DNA of 64,000 nucleotides from CAIJMU01 sp035530275 (GCA_035530275.1 DATKVC010000009.1:62001-126000); one strand, 5' to 3'. Counted from the first letter of the stretch, positions 17,244-26,061 are shown. Numbers and translations are program-made. The notes: a model not told the origin generated them from the letters alone.

Positions 17244-18215
17244 ATGACCTCCCTAAACGATATCGTGGCGCCGGTGCTTGCCTTCGCTGCCGCCTTGCCG
17301 GCCGTGACTCTCGCCTTTCTCCTCTGGTTCCGCACCCGCGACCGTAGTTTCGAGCTTCTGGCCACCGGTCTCGGCCTCCAGGCAGTCCTGGCCTTCGTGC
17401 TCTCGATCGGCACCTTTCTCGCGGCCGCCCGCCTCGTCCGCAATCCCGAGCTGCGCTTCGTGCTCTGGAACACGACCTTCATCCTCTCCTTCGGGAGCCA
17501 TCTCATACTCAGGCGCTTCGCGGCCCTCGTCATCCCCGGCCCCGGGGTCGCCCGCAACTTCCCGAGACTCTTCACCCTGGCGAGCGGGCTCGTCTATACG
17601 GTCTTTCTATCCGCCGCCTTCGCCTTCGAGCCGCCCCTCCTCAACTTCAGCGGCCGTCTCGTCTACGCCCTCAGCGCCCTGTGGTATCTCGCCGGCTATC
17701 TCGGCCCCGCTCGCCGACTCTGGGCCGCTCGCGAGAGGCTCCCGTCTTGGATAGGGCGGCTCTTCGCTCGCGCTCCCCTCGCGGTGGGAATCCCCGTCCT
17801 CGTTCTCGCCGTCTACGAGGGCTTGCGCCTCGCCCTTCCCTTCGGGGCTTCCTGGCCCTTTCTCGGCCCCATCGCGGTCGTCGCATTCTTCATACTTGTG
17901 ACGATCGAGCTCTTCCGGCCCCTCGCCAAGGAGGGTGAGTCCGTCCCCGCCTCGCTTCCGCAGAACCACGCCAACGGTTTCGGCGGCTCCGCCGACGCGG
18001 AGGAACGCGCCAGGCGGATCGCGGCCCGCTGCGCGGCCGATCCCCTCACGAAGCGGGAACTCGAGGTCCTGGGCCTCCTCCTCGAGGGCTGGCGGAATCA
18101 GGACATCGCGGAGCGGCTCGGCCTCTCGCAGAGCACGGTGAAGAACCACGTGTACAATCTCTACCAAAAGACGGGCGTGGCCAACAGGGTCGAGCTCTCG
18201 AGCTTGGGCGAGTAG
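17244..18215 (+). CDS. Seven-helix membrane protein with C-terminal LuxR DNA-binding domain
   Basis: A 323-residue protein. Residues 1-235 contain seven strongly hydrophobic segments, for example DIVAPVLAFAAALPAVTLA, FVLWNTTFILSFGSHLI and VGIPVLVLAVYEGLRL. A hydrophilic linker leads to a GerE/LuxR helix-turn-helix at about 262-323: LTKRELEVLGLLLEGWRNQD, IAERLGLSQSTVKNHVYNLY. There is no receiver or kinase, so it appears to be a membrane-embedded, one-component transcription regulator. The start is uncertain: the frame is open from 17139, but hydrophobic sequence starts at ATG 17244, which has no ribosome-binding site and sits nine bases after a TATACT hexamer, hinting at a leaderless message. 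The cupin gene follows 23 bp later. Confidence 0.8.
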   Translation: MTSLNDIVAPVLAFAAALPAVTLAFLLWFRTRDRSFELLATGLGLQAVLAFVLSIGTFLAAARLVRNPELRFVLWNTTFILSFGSHLILRRFAALVIPGPGVARNFPRLFTLASGLVYTVFLSAAFAFEPPLLNFSGRLVYALSALWYLAGYLGPARRLWAARERLPSWIGRLFARAPLAVGIPVLVLAVYEGLRLALPFGASWPFLGPIAVVAFFILVTIELFRPLAKEGESVPASLPQNHANGFGGSADAEERARRIAARCAADPLTKRELEVLGLLLEGWRNQDIAERLGLSQSTVKNHVYNLYQKTGVANRVELSSLGE

Positions 18216-18238
18216 CTCGGGGATCGAAAGGATAAAGC

Positions 18239-18577
18239 ATGAGTACTGAGCATTTCGGAGAAGGTCGCTTCCCCCTCGTGCCCCTCGGCGACGGGAGCTA
18301 TTCGCGGCGTCTATTGGCCTTCGGCGGGAATTTGCTCCTCGCGACTATGGAGTTCGAGGCGGGCTCGGAAAGCGCCGTGCACTCGCATGAGGAGGAGCAG
18401 CTTACCTGGTGTCTATCGGGCGAGTTCACGACCGAGGTGGGCGGGCAGCCCGGGCGTCTGTTTCCCGGCGATTTTTTCCACGCGGACAAGGGCGTTCCCC
18501 ACGGGGCCCGATGCGTCTCCGCGGGAACCCTGATCCACGCCTTCACGCCCCAACGCGAGGAATACAAGAAGAACTAA
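18239..18577 (+). CDS. Small cupin-domain protein
   Basis: A 112-residue single-domain cupin. The first cupin motif appears as ESAVHSHEEEQLTWCLSGEF with two His and a Glu as likely metal ligands, and the second as FFHADKGVPHGARC with a His. Such proteins bind small molecules or act as simple isomerases or dioxygenases; the ligand is unknown. GAAAGGAT precedes the start. It lies 23 bp behind the membrane LuxR protein and is probably co-transcribed. Its last 35 bp overlap the 3' end of the opposing cytidylyltransferase gene. Confidence 0.85.
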   Translation: MSTEHFGEGRFPLVPLGDGSYSRRLLAFGGNLLLATMEFEAGSESAVHSHEEEQLTWCLSGEFTTEVGGQPGRLFPGDFFHADKGVPHGARCVSAGTLIHAFTPQREEYKKN

Positions 18578-19217
18578 AGGGCTCGGCTCGCCGCGCGGCG
18601 GCCGATTCGTACTCGGCGGGCAAGTCTATGTCCGTAACCGTGCCCTCGTCGTCGGTCTCGACGAAGAGCGGCCCGGATGCGTCGATGAGGGCGCGGAGAT
18701 TGCCTTCATACGGCAGGGCGAGCACCGCCGCGCGCAAGGCCTCCGGCATGAAGACCGGATGTCCCCGTCTCCCGCGAAAGGTCGCGATGACGGGACCCTC
18801 GTGCCTCGCCCTCAGCAAGGATTTGTAAGTGCTCGTTCCGACAAGCGGCATGTCGCCTGGAACGAAGAAAAAGCCTTGTCGCGATGCAAGAGGGGCTCCT
18901 TCGGGTACCTCCCTTTCCTCGAAGGCGAGGCCGACGCGGAGGCTCGACAGCATGCCGCGCTCGGGTTTGGGGTTGATGGCGATCAGCACTCGGCGGGGGC
19001 GGGCATAGCCTACGATGAGCGGATCGTCGGGTCGTCCGACGATGATGACGCGCAAGCCCGCCCCGAGGGCCGCGTCCACGGTAGCTGCGAGAACCGTGGA
19101 GGCGCCGAGGGGAAGATGGAGCTTGGGGCGGCCCATCCTGGAGGAGGCCCCCGCGGCAAGGACGATGCAGTCGACAGAAGTTCCTGCGACATCCTCGCCG
19201 CGATGGTCCTCCGTCAC
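18543..19217 (-). CDS. MocA-like molybdenum cofactor cytidylyltransferase
   Basis: A 224-residue nucleotidyltransferase of the MobA/MocA group, with the nucleotide motif IVLAAGASSRMGRPKLHLPLG at residues 18-38 split by G-rich turns, the metal motif FVPGDMPLVG, and the RGHPVFMP segment. MocA-type enzymes add CMP to molybdopterin to form the cofactor used by xanthine dehydrogenase-family enzymes. It is the last gene of the long minus-strand operon, its start overlapping the stop of the molybdenum subunit as ATGA, which supports a dedicated role in maturing that hydroxylase. Its 3' end overlaps the cupin gene on the other strand by 35 bp. Confidence 0.85.
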   Translation of the reverse strand: MTEDHRGEDVAGTSVDCIVLAAGASSRMGRPKLHLPLGASTVLAATVDAALGAGLRVIIVGRPDDPLIVGYARPRRVLIAINPKPERGMLSSLRVGLAFEEREVPEGAPLASRQGFFFVPGDMPLVGTSTYKSLLRARHEGPVIATFRGRRGHPVFMPEALRAAVLALPYEGNLRALIDASGPLFVETDDEGTVTDIDLPAEYESAAARRAEPFSSSCIPRVGA

Positions 19218-21667
19218 GGCTGCACGGCTCGGTCGGGCGAGTGCAGTCGTGACGCGGGGTCGGAGCGGCAGGAGCCGCTCGGCGTCTTCGTTATCCAGTT
19301 ATCGATTGGTTCCTTTTTGCGCAAGGCTCTCCAGACGTCCTCGAAGCGGATGGGCATATGGGTGAGCTCGGCGCCGGTGGCGTCGAGGATGGCGTTGCCG
19401 AGGGCAGGCGCGACCGAGATCATCGGGTGCTCACCCACGCCCCGGGCGCCGAAGGGGCCGTCGACCTGGGCCGTCTCCACGGCGATGCTCTCGATCTCCT
19501 CGGGCAGGTCCTTCGCGGTCGGGATCTTGTTGTCCGTGAAGGAGGGGTTGAGGAGGTGGCCCTGTTGATCGTAGATATACCCTTCGCAGGTAGCCGTCCC
19601 GAGGCCCTGGATCATGCCGCCGATGGCCTGTCCTCGCACGATTTCGGGGTTGATGACCTTGCCGACGTCGAATACCGACGCGACCTTGATGACCTTGTAC
19701 TCGCCCGTCTCCGCGTCGACCTCGACGATGACGCCGTGGGCTCCGAAGGTCCAGTCGAGGGCCGGCAAGCCCTGGCCCGTCTCCTTGTCGAGGTTGGTGA
19801 GACCCTGGGCCACGTAGCGCCCGACGCCGATGAGGGGCCCGCCTATCGCGTTGCCGTTGGGGAAGGCGTAGCCCACGGAAAGCTGGGCGAAGCTCACCGA
19901 CTGGTCGCGGCGATGCTTGATGAAGATTTTTTCCCCGTCGTGATCGAGATCGACGGTCTGGCAGCGGAGGGCCTGGGCCGCGTCGGAATAGGCCTTCGCG
20001 AGAAGGTCGTCGCAGGCGAGGGCCGTGGCGTTTCCCGTGAGGATGATGCCCTTCGAGGCGACCGTCTGCCAGTCGTAGGGCTCCTTGTCGGTGTCCTTTT
20101 CAATTGTGACCTTCACCTTGGAGAGGGGGAAGCGGAGCCGCTCCGAGGCGATCTGCTGCACGGCGGTGGCCGAGCCCTGGCCGATCTCGGTGAGGGCGAC
20201 GTTGACGATGACGCTGCCGTCCGAGTTCATCTTGACGACGGCGGCGGTCGCCGTGAAGGAGGGCATGGCCGGGGCCTTGTGGAGGGTGGCGATGCCCTTG
20301 CCGATCTTGCGCCCGGTGCGGCGCTCCCTTTCCTCCTCCTCTTTCGTGAGTCTGCCGTAGTTGATGGCCTTCGCCGCGGCCTCCAGGCATTGGGTGGGGT
20401 CGCCGGAGTGATCGGTTATCACCTCGCCCGTTATGGTCAGGGAGCCCGGCCTGAGGAGATTCTTCAACCGGAATTGGAGGGGATCCATGCCTATGACCTT
20501 GGCGACGAGTTCGAGGTGCCGCTCGAGGCCCCAGAAGAACTCGACATGGCCGAAGCCGCGATAGGCCGTGCCCCAGGGCTTGTTCGTGTAGATCGTATAC
20601 GAGTCGAGCTTCACGTTGGGGATGTCGTAGGGGCCGGCGCCCGAGTAGCTCGAGGCGCGGGTCACGTTGACGGCGTAATCGGCGTAGGCCCCCGCGTCCC
20701 AGAACATCGTGAGTTCCTGGGCGAGGATCTTGCCGTCGGCCGCGACGCCTGTCTTGATCCGGTAGGTGAGGGCGCTTCGGCAGGGGAGGAGGCTGAATTC
20801 CTCCTCGCGGGTCGCCTGGAGCTTGACGGGCCTTCCGCCGGCCTTCCGCGATAGGCAGGCCACGAGGGGCTCGAGATGGATGCCAGCCTTGCCTCCGAAG
20901 CCCCCGCCCACGAAGGGCACGACGACCCGCACCTTGTTGAGCGGTAGTTTGAAGGTGTAGCAGAAGAGATTGCGGACGGTGAAGGGCGATTGGGCGCTCG
21001 TCCAGATGTCGATCTCGTCGCCGGCCTTCCACTGCACCAGCGCGACGTGGGTTTCCATCGGCACGTGCTGGACCGAGGGGTTCGTGTATTCGCGCTCGAC
21101 CACCCACTCGGATTCGGCGAAGCCCTTTTCGACGTCCCCCTTGCGCACCTTGGAGAGGTTGGGGATGTTCGTCCCCTTCTGGGGGCTGAAGACCGGCACA
21201 TAGTCGTAATTGCCAAGATTCGGGTGGACGAGGGGGGCGTCGCTCTTGAGGGCGTCCATGTGGTTGAGGACGGGGGTGAGCACCTCGTATCTGACCTCGA
21301 TGAGATCGACCGCAGCCTTCGCGATCTCCTGCGTGTCGGCGGCCACAGCGGCCACGGCCTCGCCGTAGTGTCGGACCTCTCCCTTGGCGAGGATGTCCTT
21401 GTCCACGACGTAGAGGCCGAGCTTGTAGTCGAGTTCGTCGCCGACGAGGACTGCGCGGACCCCAGGCAGGGCCTCCGCCTTTTTCGTGTCGATGCCGAGT
21501 ATCTTGGCGCGGGCGTGGGGACTCTTCTTCACCTGGGCCCAGAGCATGCCGGGCAGGACCATGTCGCTCGCGTAGATTCCCTCGCCGGTGAGCTTGGGCG
21601 TCACCTCGACGCGTCGGGCGCTCGTGCCGACCTTGCCGAGTTTCCCCGGATCGATGTCTTCAAGCAT
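19214..21667 (-). CDS. xdhA: Xanthine dehydrogenase-family molybdenum subunit
   Basis: An 817-residue catalytic subunit of the molybdenum hydroxylase family, which inserts water-derived oxygen into an electron-poor ring carbon. Cofactor-contact segments are visible: VPFVGGGFGGKAGIHLEP, the substrate-loop TAYRGFGHVEFFWGLERH, LTEIGQGSATAVQQ, and the catalytic-glutamate motif GARGVGEHPM near the C-terminus. The substrate loop differs from the RGFG-x-P/Q pattern I expect in classical xanthine dehydrogenases, so the substrate may be another N-heterocycle. I start at ATG 21667, where homology begins (ARRVEVTPKLTGEGIYASDM). The gene overlaps the 2Fe-2S subunit by eight bases and the MocA-like gene by four. 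Confidence 0.9.
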   Translation of the reverse strand: MLEDIDPGKLGKVGTSARRVEVTPKLTGEGIYASDMVLPGMLWAQVKKSPHARAKILGIDTKKAEALPGVRAVLVGDELDYKLGLYVVDKDILAKGEVRHYGEAVAAVAADTQEIAKAAVDLIEVRYEVLTPVLNHMDALKSDAPLVHPNLGNYDYVPVFSPQKGTNIPNLSKVRKGDVEKGFAESEWVVEREYTNPSVQHVPMETHVALVQWKAGDEIDIWTSAQSPFTVRNLFCYTFKLPLNKVRVVVPFVGGGFGGKAGIHLEPLVACLSRKAGGRPVKLQATREEEFSLLPCRSALTYRIKTGVAADGKILAQELTMFWDAGAYADYAVNVTRASSYSGAGPYDIPNVKLDSYTIYTNKPWGTAYRGFGHVEFFWGLERHLELVAKVIGMDPLQFRLKNLLRPGSLTITGEVITDHSGDPTQCLEAAAKAINYGRLTKEEEERERRTGRKIGKGIATLHKAPAMPSFTATAAVVKMNSDGSVIVNVALTEIGQGSATAVQQIASERLRFPLSKVKVTIEKDTDKEPYDWQTVASKGIILTGNATALACDDLLAKAYSDAAQALRCQTVDLDHDGEKIFIKHRRDQSVSFAQLSVGYAFPNGNAIGGPLIGVGRYVAQGLTNLDKETGQGLPALDWTFGAHGVIVEVDAETGEYKVIKVASVFDVGKVINPEIVRGQAIGGMIQGLGTATCEGYIYDQQGHLLNPSFTDNKIPTAKDLPEEIESIAVETAQVDGPFGARGVGEHPMISVAPALGNAILDATGAELTHMPIRFEDVWRALRKKEPIDNWITKTPSGSCRSDPASRLHSPDRAVQP

Positions 21668-22175
21668 GGTCCCGCCCTCCCTTCGTCGCGGCGGCGATTT
21701 CGAGCCTGCCCTCGCCGACTGCCTGCCCCGATGCGTCGAGGACTGCCTCGATGATCTGCTGGTAGCCCGTGCAGCGGCAGAAATTGCCCTCGATGCCTTC
21801 CTTGATCTCCTCGACATCGGGTTTGGGGTTGCGGACGAGGAGATCGCGGACGGACATCACCATGCCGCTCGTGCAGAACCCGCACTGCACCGCATGGTGG
21901 CGGTCGAAGGCTTCCTGTATCGTGGAAAGCTTTCCAGCCTTCGCCTCGCCCTCGATGGTCTCGACCGAGGAGCCGTCCACTTCCGCGGCGAGGACCATGC
22001 AGGAGTTGACCGATCTGCCGTCGAGGATGACCGTGCAGGCTCCGCATTCGCCCGCGCCGCAGCCTTCCTTCGTGCCCGTGAGCCCGAGGTCCTCGCGGAG
22101 GAATCGAAGGAGGGTCAGGTGCGGCTGCACCTCGCGCTCGTAGGCGCGGCCGTTCACCGTCAGTTTTATTCGCAT
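21660..22175 (-). CDS. xdhC: Molybdenum hydroxylase 2Fe-2S subunit
   Basis: A 171-residue iron-sulfur subunit that relays electrons from the Mo centre to the FAD subunit. The plant-type cluster motif GTKEGCGAGECGACTV and its fourth Cys in SVNSCMVLA are intact, and so is the second cluster CGFCTSGMVMS with GNFCRCTGYQ. I choose ATG 22175 with AGAGGTG five bases upstream; a GTG at 22178 overlaps the preceding stop and would add one residue. It sits between the FAD and Mo subunits, overlapping the Mo subunit by eight bases. Confidence 0.93.
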   Translation of the reverse strand: MRIKLTVNGRAYEREVQPHLTLLRFLREDLGLTGTKEGCGAGECGACTVILDGRSVNSCMVLAAEVDGSSVETIEGEAKAGKLSTIQEAFDRHHAVQCGFCTSGMVMSVRDLLVRNPKPDVEEIKEGIEGNFCRCTGYQQIIEAVLDASGQAVGEGRLEIAAATKGGRDHA

Positions 22176-22990
22176 CACTTCACCTCTTTCAGGAGCCTTT
22201 TCACGAAGACCTCCACCATGAACTCGCGGTACTCCTTCGAGCAGCGGACGTCGCTGATGGGGCTGATCGCCGCCCTCGCGGCGGCGACCACCTTGGCCTC
22301 ATCGTCGCCTTCGCGGAGTCCCTCGACGAGGACCGGCGTCGGGGCCGAGGAGCTGATGCCGAGTTTGATCTGTCCGTCCTTCTTCATCAGTGCGACGCCA
22401 ACGATGCCGAGATCGTGGCCGGCGATGCGCTTGAGCTTGCTGTAGCTTCCCCTCGCCCCCGAGGAGGCGGCGGGCACGACGATGCGCTCGAGGAGTTCGT
22501 CCTCCGCGAGCACCGTCTTCTTCACGCCCTTGAAGAATTGGGAAAAGGGGATCTCGCGCTCGCCGCGCTTCGAGGAGATGACCGCCTTCGCGCCGAGGCA
22601 GAGGAGGGCGGGGGCCATGTCCGAACAGGGCGAGGCGTTCACCACGTTGCCGATGACCGTTGCCCGATTGCGGATCTGATAGGAGGCGAGGTCGTGGCCG
22701 CATTCGGCGAGGAGGGGGAAGCGCTCGTTGACGACCTTGTTGGCGAGGAGTTCGTTGATGGTCACCGAGGGCCTGATGACGAGGCCCTCCTTTTCGTTAA
22801 AGCTGATGCCGCGGAATTCGGCGACCTTTTTCACGTCGATCACCAGGATCGGCTTCGCGGTGCCGGCGCGGAGGTTGACGACGAGGTCAGTCCCCCCGGC
22901 CAGGAGTTTCGCCTCCTTCCCGTGGCGGGAGAGGAGCTCGTGGAGCTCGGCTCGCGTCGCGGGCCCGGCGTAATTGAATTCTTGGAGCAT
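22175..22990 (-). CDS. xdhB: Molybdenum hydroxylase FAD-binding subunit
   Basis: A 271-residue FAD subunit of the CoxM/XdhB family. The flavin motifs AKLLAGGTDLVVNLRAG and the IRNRATVIGNVVNASPCSD segment are both present, and the C-terminal domain ends in a CO-dehydrogenase flavoprotein-like fold. The start at 22990 follows GGAGG. Order FAD, 2Fe-2S, Mo is a common arrangement for three-gene hydroxylases. It lies 21 bp downstream of the AllH-like gene, inside the same operon. Confidence 0.92.
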   Translation of the reverse strand: MLQEFNYAGPATRAELHELLSRHGKEAKLLAGGTDLVVNLRAGTAKPILVIDVKKVAEFRGISFNEKEGLVIRPSVTINELLANKVVNERFPLLAECGHDLASYQIRNRATVIGNVVNASPCSDMAPALLCLGAKAVISSKRGEREIPFSQFFKGVKKTVLAEDELLERIVVPAASSGARGSYSKLKRIAGHDLGIVGVALMKKDGQIKLGISSSAPTPVLVEGLREGDDEAKVVAAARAAISPISDVRCSKEYREFMVEVFVKRLLKEVK

Positions 22991-23011
22991 GTTGTCTCCT
23001 CCTTGCCTCGC

Positions 23012-23977
23012 CTAATCGGCGGTATGTCCGATGCCATCGGCCCGGCCAGAGAGGAGGCCGAGGCCATAAAGGAAACCGGTAGCCGTGTCGGCTCCGGATG
23101 AATGTCCAATTGTGCAGAGTCTCCGCAGGCATGCGATCGTCTTCGGCGAATCTTCGGAGGCGATCCCTTCCGCGAGGGCTCCGAGATAGGCGCTGAAGAT
23201 CCCCCGGGAGGCGAGCCTGAGCTGGGTGGCTGAAAGCTCGGTCGTGAATTTCGCCCCTTCGAGGAGGGCGTCGGCGAGGAGTCTCGGAGGGCAGGGAATG
23301 CCTTCGGTCCCCCTTCGATCGTCCGCCCGACCTTCCACGCAGACCGTCGCTCCCGCGAAGCCCACGAGAAAGTCGTCGCCAGCCGGCGTCAAACCTTGAC
23401 CCGAGCCCGCTATCCGCACTAAGGCTTCCCTCGAAGGGCTAAGCGGCGCGCGGGAAAGCTCGAGGATGGCGCGGAGGAGGGGCGAGGGCGCGAGCCCTTG
23501 ACCGCGATCGCGAATATTCAAGTCTCCGATCCTGAGTTCCGTCGACTTGCGAGCCTGGATAAGGGCGAGTTCCGAACGAGCGAGGTTCCAGGCATTGCCG
23601 AGCTTCGCGATGTGGGGCATCGCGGTCGGATCGAGCCTTAGCGCCTCGACGAGGTTGATTTCGGCGCGCAGAACGCCGAATGCGTCGCGCAATTCGAGGT
23701 GGTCATCATCGATATACCCAGTTGTTACTATTTCCGGGAGCCAGGAGCGGAAGTCCCGGTCCTTTCCGAGGGAAATGGCTGTCGGCTCGCCCTCGTTCGA
23801 GGGTCCGACCAGGGAGAGAACGAGGCCCGGCCCTTCGAGCCGGAGGTTGATCGCCTGGCGATGGATCGCGAGCACTCGTAGGGAAAAAGAGCCCGTCGGC
23901 AGCCCGGGGCCGATGGAGACGGCGCGGGTCGAAACTCCCCTGGCGTTCGCGCTGCTATTCGCGGTTGCGGTAGGCAT
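23012..23977 (-). CDS. allH: DUF2877 protein, AllH-like oxamate carbamoyltransferase subunit
   Basis: A 321-residue DUF2877 protein, recognised by the conserved GSGQGLTPAGDDFLVGF near residue 205 and the CTIGHSSGADTATGFLYG segment near the C-terminus. E. coli YlbF (AllH) of this family has been reported as one of three subunits of oxamate carbamoyltransferase together with FdrA (AllF) and YlbE (AllG). Both partners are encoded 4-7 kb upstream in the same array. It overlaps the end of the GntR gene by 23 bp. The N-terminal 40 residues are poorly conserved, so a later start is possible. Function is inferred from family and context. Confidence 0.82.
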   Translation of the reverse strand: MPTATANSSANARGVSTRAVSIGPGLPTGSFSLRVLAIHRQAINLRLEGPGLVLSLVGPSNEGEPTAISLGKDRDFRSWLPEIVTTGYIDDDHLELRDAFGVLRAEINLVEALRLDPTAMPHIAKLGNAWNLARSELALIQARKSTELRIGDLNIRDRGQGLAPSPLLRAILELSRAPLSPSREALVRIAGSGQGLTPAGDDFLVGFAGATVCVEGRADDRRGTEGIPCPPRLLADALLEGAKFTTELSATQLRLASRGIFSAYLGALAEGIASEDSPKTIACLRRLCTIGHSSGADTATGFLYGLGLLSGRADGIGHTAD

Positions 23978-24626
23978 GGGCCAGGGCCTCCTTGATGGCC
24001 CGTTCCGCGGAGGCCCGGCCCCCCTCGATGTTGCGACGGAGGGTTGCGTGGGCTGCCGCGAGGTCGCGCGCGCGAATCGCGCGGAGGAGGGCGAGATGCT
24101 CCGTGCAGGTGGCGAGGGCGCGCTCCTGGCTCGTGATGTCCGCCATGCGGACGAAATGGATTCGACGATCGATATCGCCCAAGGTCGTGGATAGAATTTT
24201 ATTTTCCATGAACCGGGCGAGGGACTCGTGGAACTCCTCGTCGGCGGCGGGAACGAGGCTCGCCGTCTCAGGAAGTTTCGCCAGTATATGCGACCAAAAT
24301 ACTATGAGCTCGTCGATCTTGCTCTCGTCCATGCCTTCGCTGCAAATCCGGGCGATGACGAATTCCTCGATGGCGAGCCTCAATTCGTACAATTCGTTGA
24401 TTTCCTTGAAATCGAGGAGGCGCACGCGATAGCCGAGTCGGGGCTTTCGCTCGATGAGCCCGTTTTCGGAAAGCATGTGCAGGGCCTCGCGGACGGGGCT
24501 TCGGCTCACGCCGAATTCGCTGCAAAGCCCCTCCTCGGTGATGCGGTGCCCGGGAAGGTAGTCCCAGCGGAGGATGCGCTCGCTGAGGGCGGCGTAGACG
24601 CTCCCGCTCAGGTTCTTCTCGGACAT
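23955..24626 (-). CDS. GntR-family transcriptional regulator, FCD subfamily
   Basis: A 223-residue regulator. The winged helix (about 8-70) shows LCSEFGVSRSPVREALHMLSE and GLIERKPRLGYRV. The all-helical FCD ligand domain (85-215) has the characteristic ELRLAIEEFVIARI, DEEFHESLARF with a metal-site His, and the late HLALLRAIRARDLAAA-type helix. FCD proteins usually sense small carboxylates and repress nearby catabolic operons. I start at ATG 24626 because the DNA-binding domain begins there; an ATG at 24701, overlapping the permease stop, would add 25 proline-rich residues. It is embedded in the operon it probably controls; see the palindrome at 30330-30348. Confidence 0.9.
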   Translation of the reverse strand: MSEKNLSGSVYAALSERILRWDYLPGHRITEEGLCSEFGVSRSPVREALHMLSENGLIERKPRLGYRVRLLDFKEINELYELRLAIEEFVIARICSEGMDESKIDELIVFWSHILAKLPETASLVPAADEEFHESLARFMENKILSTTLGDIDRRIHFVRMADITSQERALATCTEHLALLRAIRARDLAAAHATLRRNIEGGRASAERAIKEALAHAYRNRE

Positions 24627-24700
24627 CGTCGCTGCCGGAGGCGCCCGATTCCCGACCGGGGCGGGAGACGTGGGCCCTCCCGACCGGCCGGGACGAGGCA

Positions 24701-25945
24701 TTAGGCCTTGGCCTCGCTGTCCTTGTCCTTGGGCAGGATGAGGTTGAGGATGATGCCGGTGATCGCCGCCGAGGCGATGCCGGCGAACTCGAAGTCGGGG
24801 CTGAACTTGAAGACCATGCCGCCGACGCCGAAGGAGAAGATGACCGAAACTATGAGGAGGTTTCGGTTGGAGGCCATGTTCACCTTGTTCTCGATCAGCG
24901 TGCGGAGACCGACGGAGGCGATCATTCCGTAGAGGATGATGGTGACGCCGCCGAGGACGGGCTCGGGTATGGTCTGGATGGCCGCGCCGAACTTCTGGAT
25001 GAAGCTGAGAAGGATGGCGATGACGGCCGCTCCCTGGATGACGCGGGAGCTGAACACGCGGGTGATCGCGAGGACGCCGATGTTCTCGCCGTAGGTCGTT
25101 TCGGGCACGCCGCCGAGGAAGCCGGCCACGCCGGTCGCCAGGCCGTTGCCGAGGAGGACCTTGTGGAGGCCGGGATTGTGCATTAGGTCGCGTTCGACCG
25201 TGTCGCCGATGACGAGGAGATGTCCGACGTCCTCGACGATGGTGGCGATGGCCACGGGCGCGATCATCGCGACGGCGCCCCAGGCGAACACGGGCATGTG
25301 GCCGGTGACGATCGTGAGGTTGGGGAGGGCGAGCCATGCGGCCTTCGAGATCGCGTCGAAATTGACCTGGCCGAAGAGGATGGCCACGATGTAGCCGCCG
25401 ACCGTGCCGAGGAGGATGGGGATGATCTTGAAGAAGCCCTTGCCGAAGATGGAGGCGACGATGACGATGAGGGTCGTGATCAGGGCGGTGGGAAGGCCCT
25501 TCGAAGCCTCACCGATGGCGACGGGGGTCAGGCTGAGTCCGATGATCATGACCACGGGGCCGACGACGACGGGCGGCAGGACCCTGTTGATCCATTTGAG
25601 CCCAACTATGGCGATTATGATGAAGACGATGATATAGACGACGCCTGCTGCCATCATGCCGGCGAAGGCGCCCTGGGCTCCGTAAGTCTTCGATACGGCG
25701 ATGATGGGCGCGATGAAGGCGAAGGAGGAGCCGAGGTAGGCGGGAACCTTGCCCTTGTTGACGAGATGGAAGATCAGGGTGCCGAGACCCGAGCAGAAGA
25801 GCGTGACAGAAGGATCGAGACCGGTGAGGATCGGCACGAGGATGGTGGCGCCGAACATTGCGAAGACGTGCTGGAAGGAAAGTGGGATGGCCTTGCCGAT
25901 GGGCGGCACATCCTCGATATCATAGATCTTCGTGAAGGTACTCAA
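24701..25945 (-). CDS. NCS2-family nucleobase permease (uracil/xanthine type)
   Basis: A 414-residue inner-membrane transporter of the UraA/nucleobase-ascorbate family with about 12-14 hydrophobic segments. It has the family opening LSFQHVFAMFGATILVPIL, a GLDPSVTLFCSGLGTLIFH stretch, the substrate-site region VAIATIVEDVGHLLVIGD, and GGVPETTYGENIGVLAITR. I choose a TTG start at 25945, seven bases after GGAGG; a GTG at 25975 in frame lacks a ribosome-binding site. Position with a molybdenum hydroxylase suggests import of the heterocycle that the operon degrades. Uracil versus purine specificity cannot be settled from sequence alone. Confidence 0.9.
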   Translation of the reverse strand: MSTFTKIYDIEDVPPIGKAIPLSFQHVFAMFGATILVPILTGLDPSVTLFCSGLGTLIFHLVNKGKVPAYLGSSFAFIAPIIAVSKTYGAQGAFAGMMAAGVVYIIVFIIIAIVGLKWINRVLPPVVVGPVVMIIGLSLTPVAIGEASKGLPTALITTLIVIVASIFGKGFFKIIPILLGTVGGYIVAILFGQVNFDAISKAAWLALPNLTIVTGHMPVFAWGAVAMIAPVAIATIVEDVGHLLVIGDTVERDLMHNPGLHKVLLGNGLATGVAGFLGGVPETTYGENIGVLAITRVFSSRVIQGAAVIAILLSFIQKFGAAIQTIPEPVLGGVTIILYGMIASVGLRTLIENKVNMASNRNLLIVSVIFSFGVGGMVFKFSPDFEFAGIASAAITGIILNLILPKDKDSEAKA

Positions 25946-25971
25946 TTGCAAACCTCCGTCTGGGGGCGCGG

Positions 25972-26034
25972 TCACATGTCCTTCATGGACCGCGCTGGGC
26001 TGCCGCTCCGCGACGGGAACGGCTTTCGAACCAT
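25972..26034 (-). CDS. Candidate 20-residue leader peptide upstream of the permease
   Basis: A small frame, MVRKPFPSRSGSPARSMKDM, starts at ATG 26034 four bases after a full AGGAGG and ends 26 bp before the permease TTG start. No homology is claimed. The strong ribosome-binding site in an otherwise gene-free stretch suggests it is translated, perhaps as a leader that affects translation of the TTG-started permease. It could also be chance. Confidence 0.35.
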   Translation of the reverse strand: MVRKPFPSRSGSPARSMKDM

Positions 26035-26061
26035 CGATCCTCCTTGCGAACGATCTCTCCC

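Noticed and set aside
24627..25337. N-terminal extension of the GntR frame through the permease gene
   Set aside because: It is a shifted frame of the permease; the DNA-binding domain begins at 24626.
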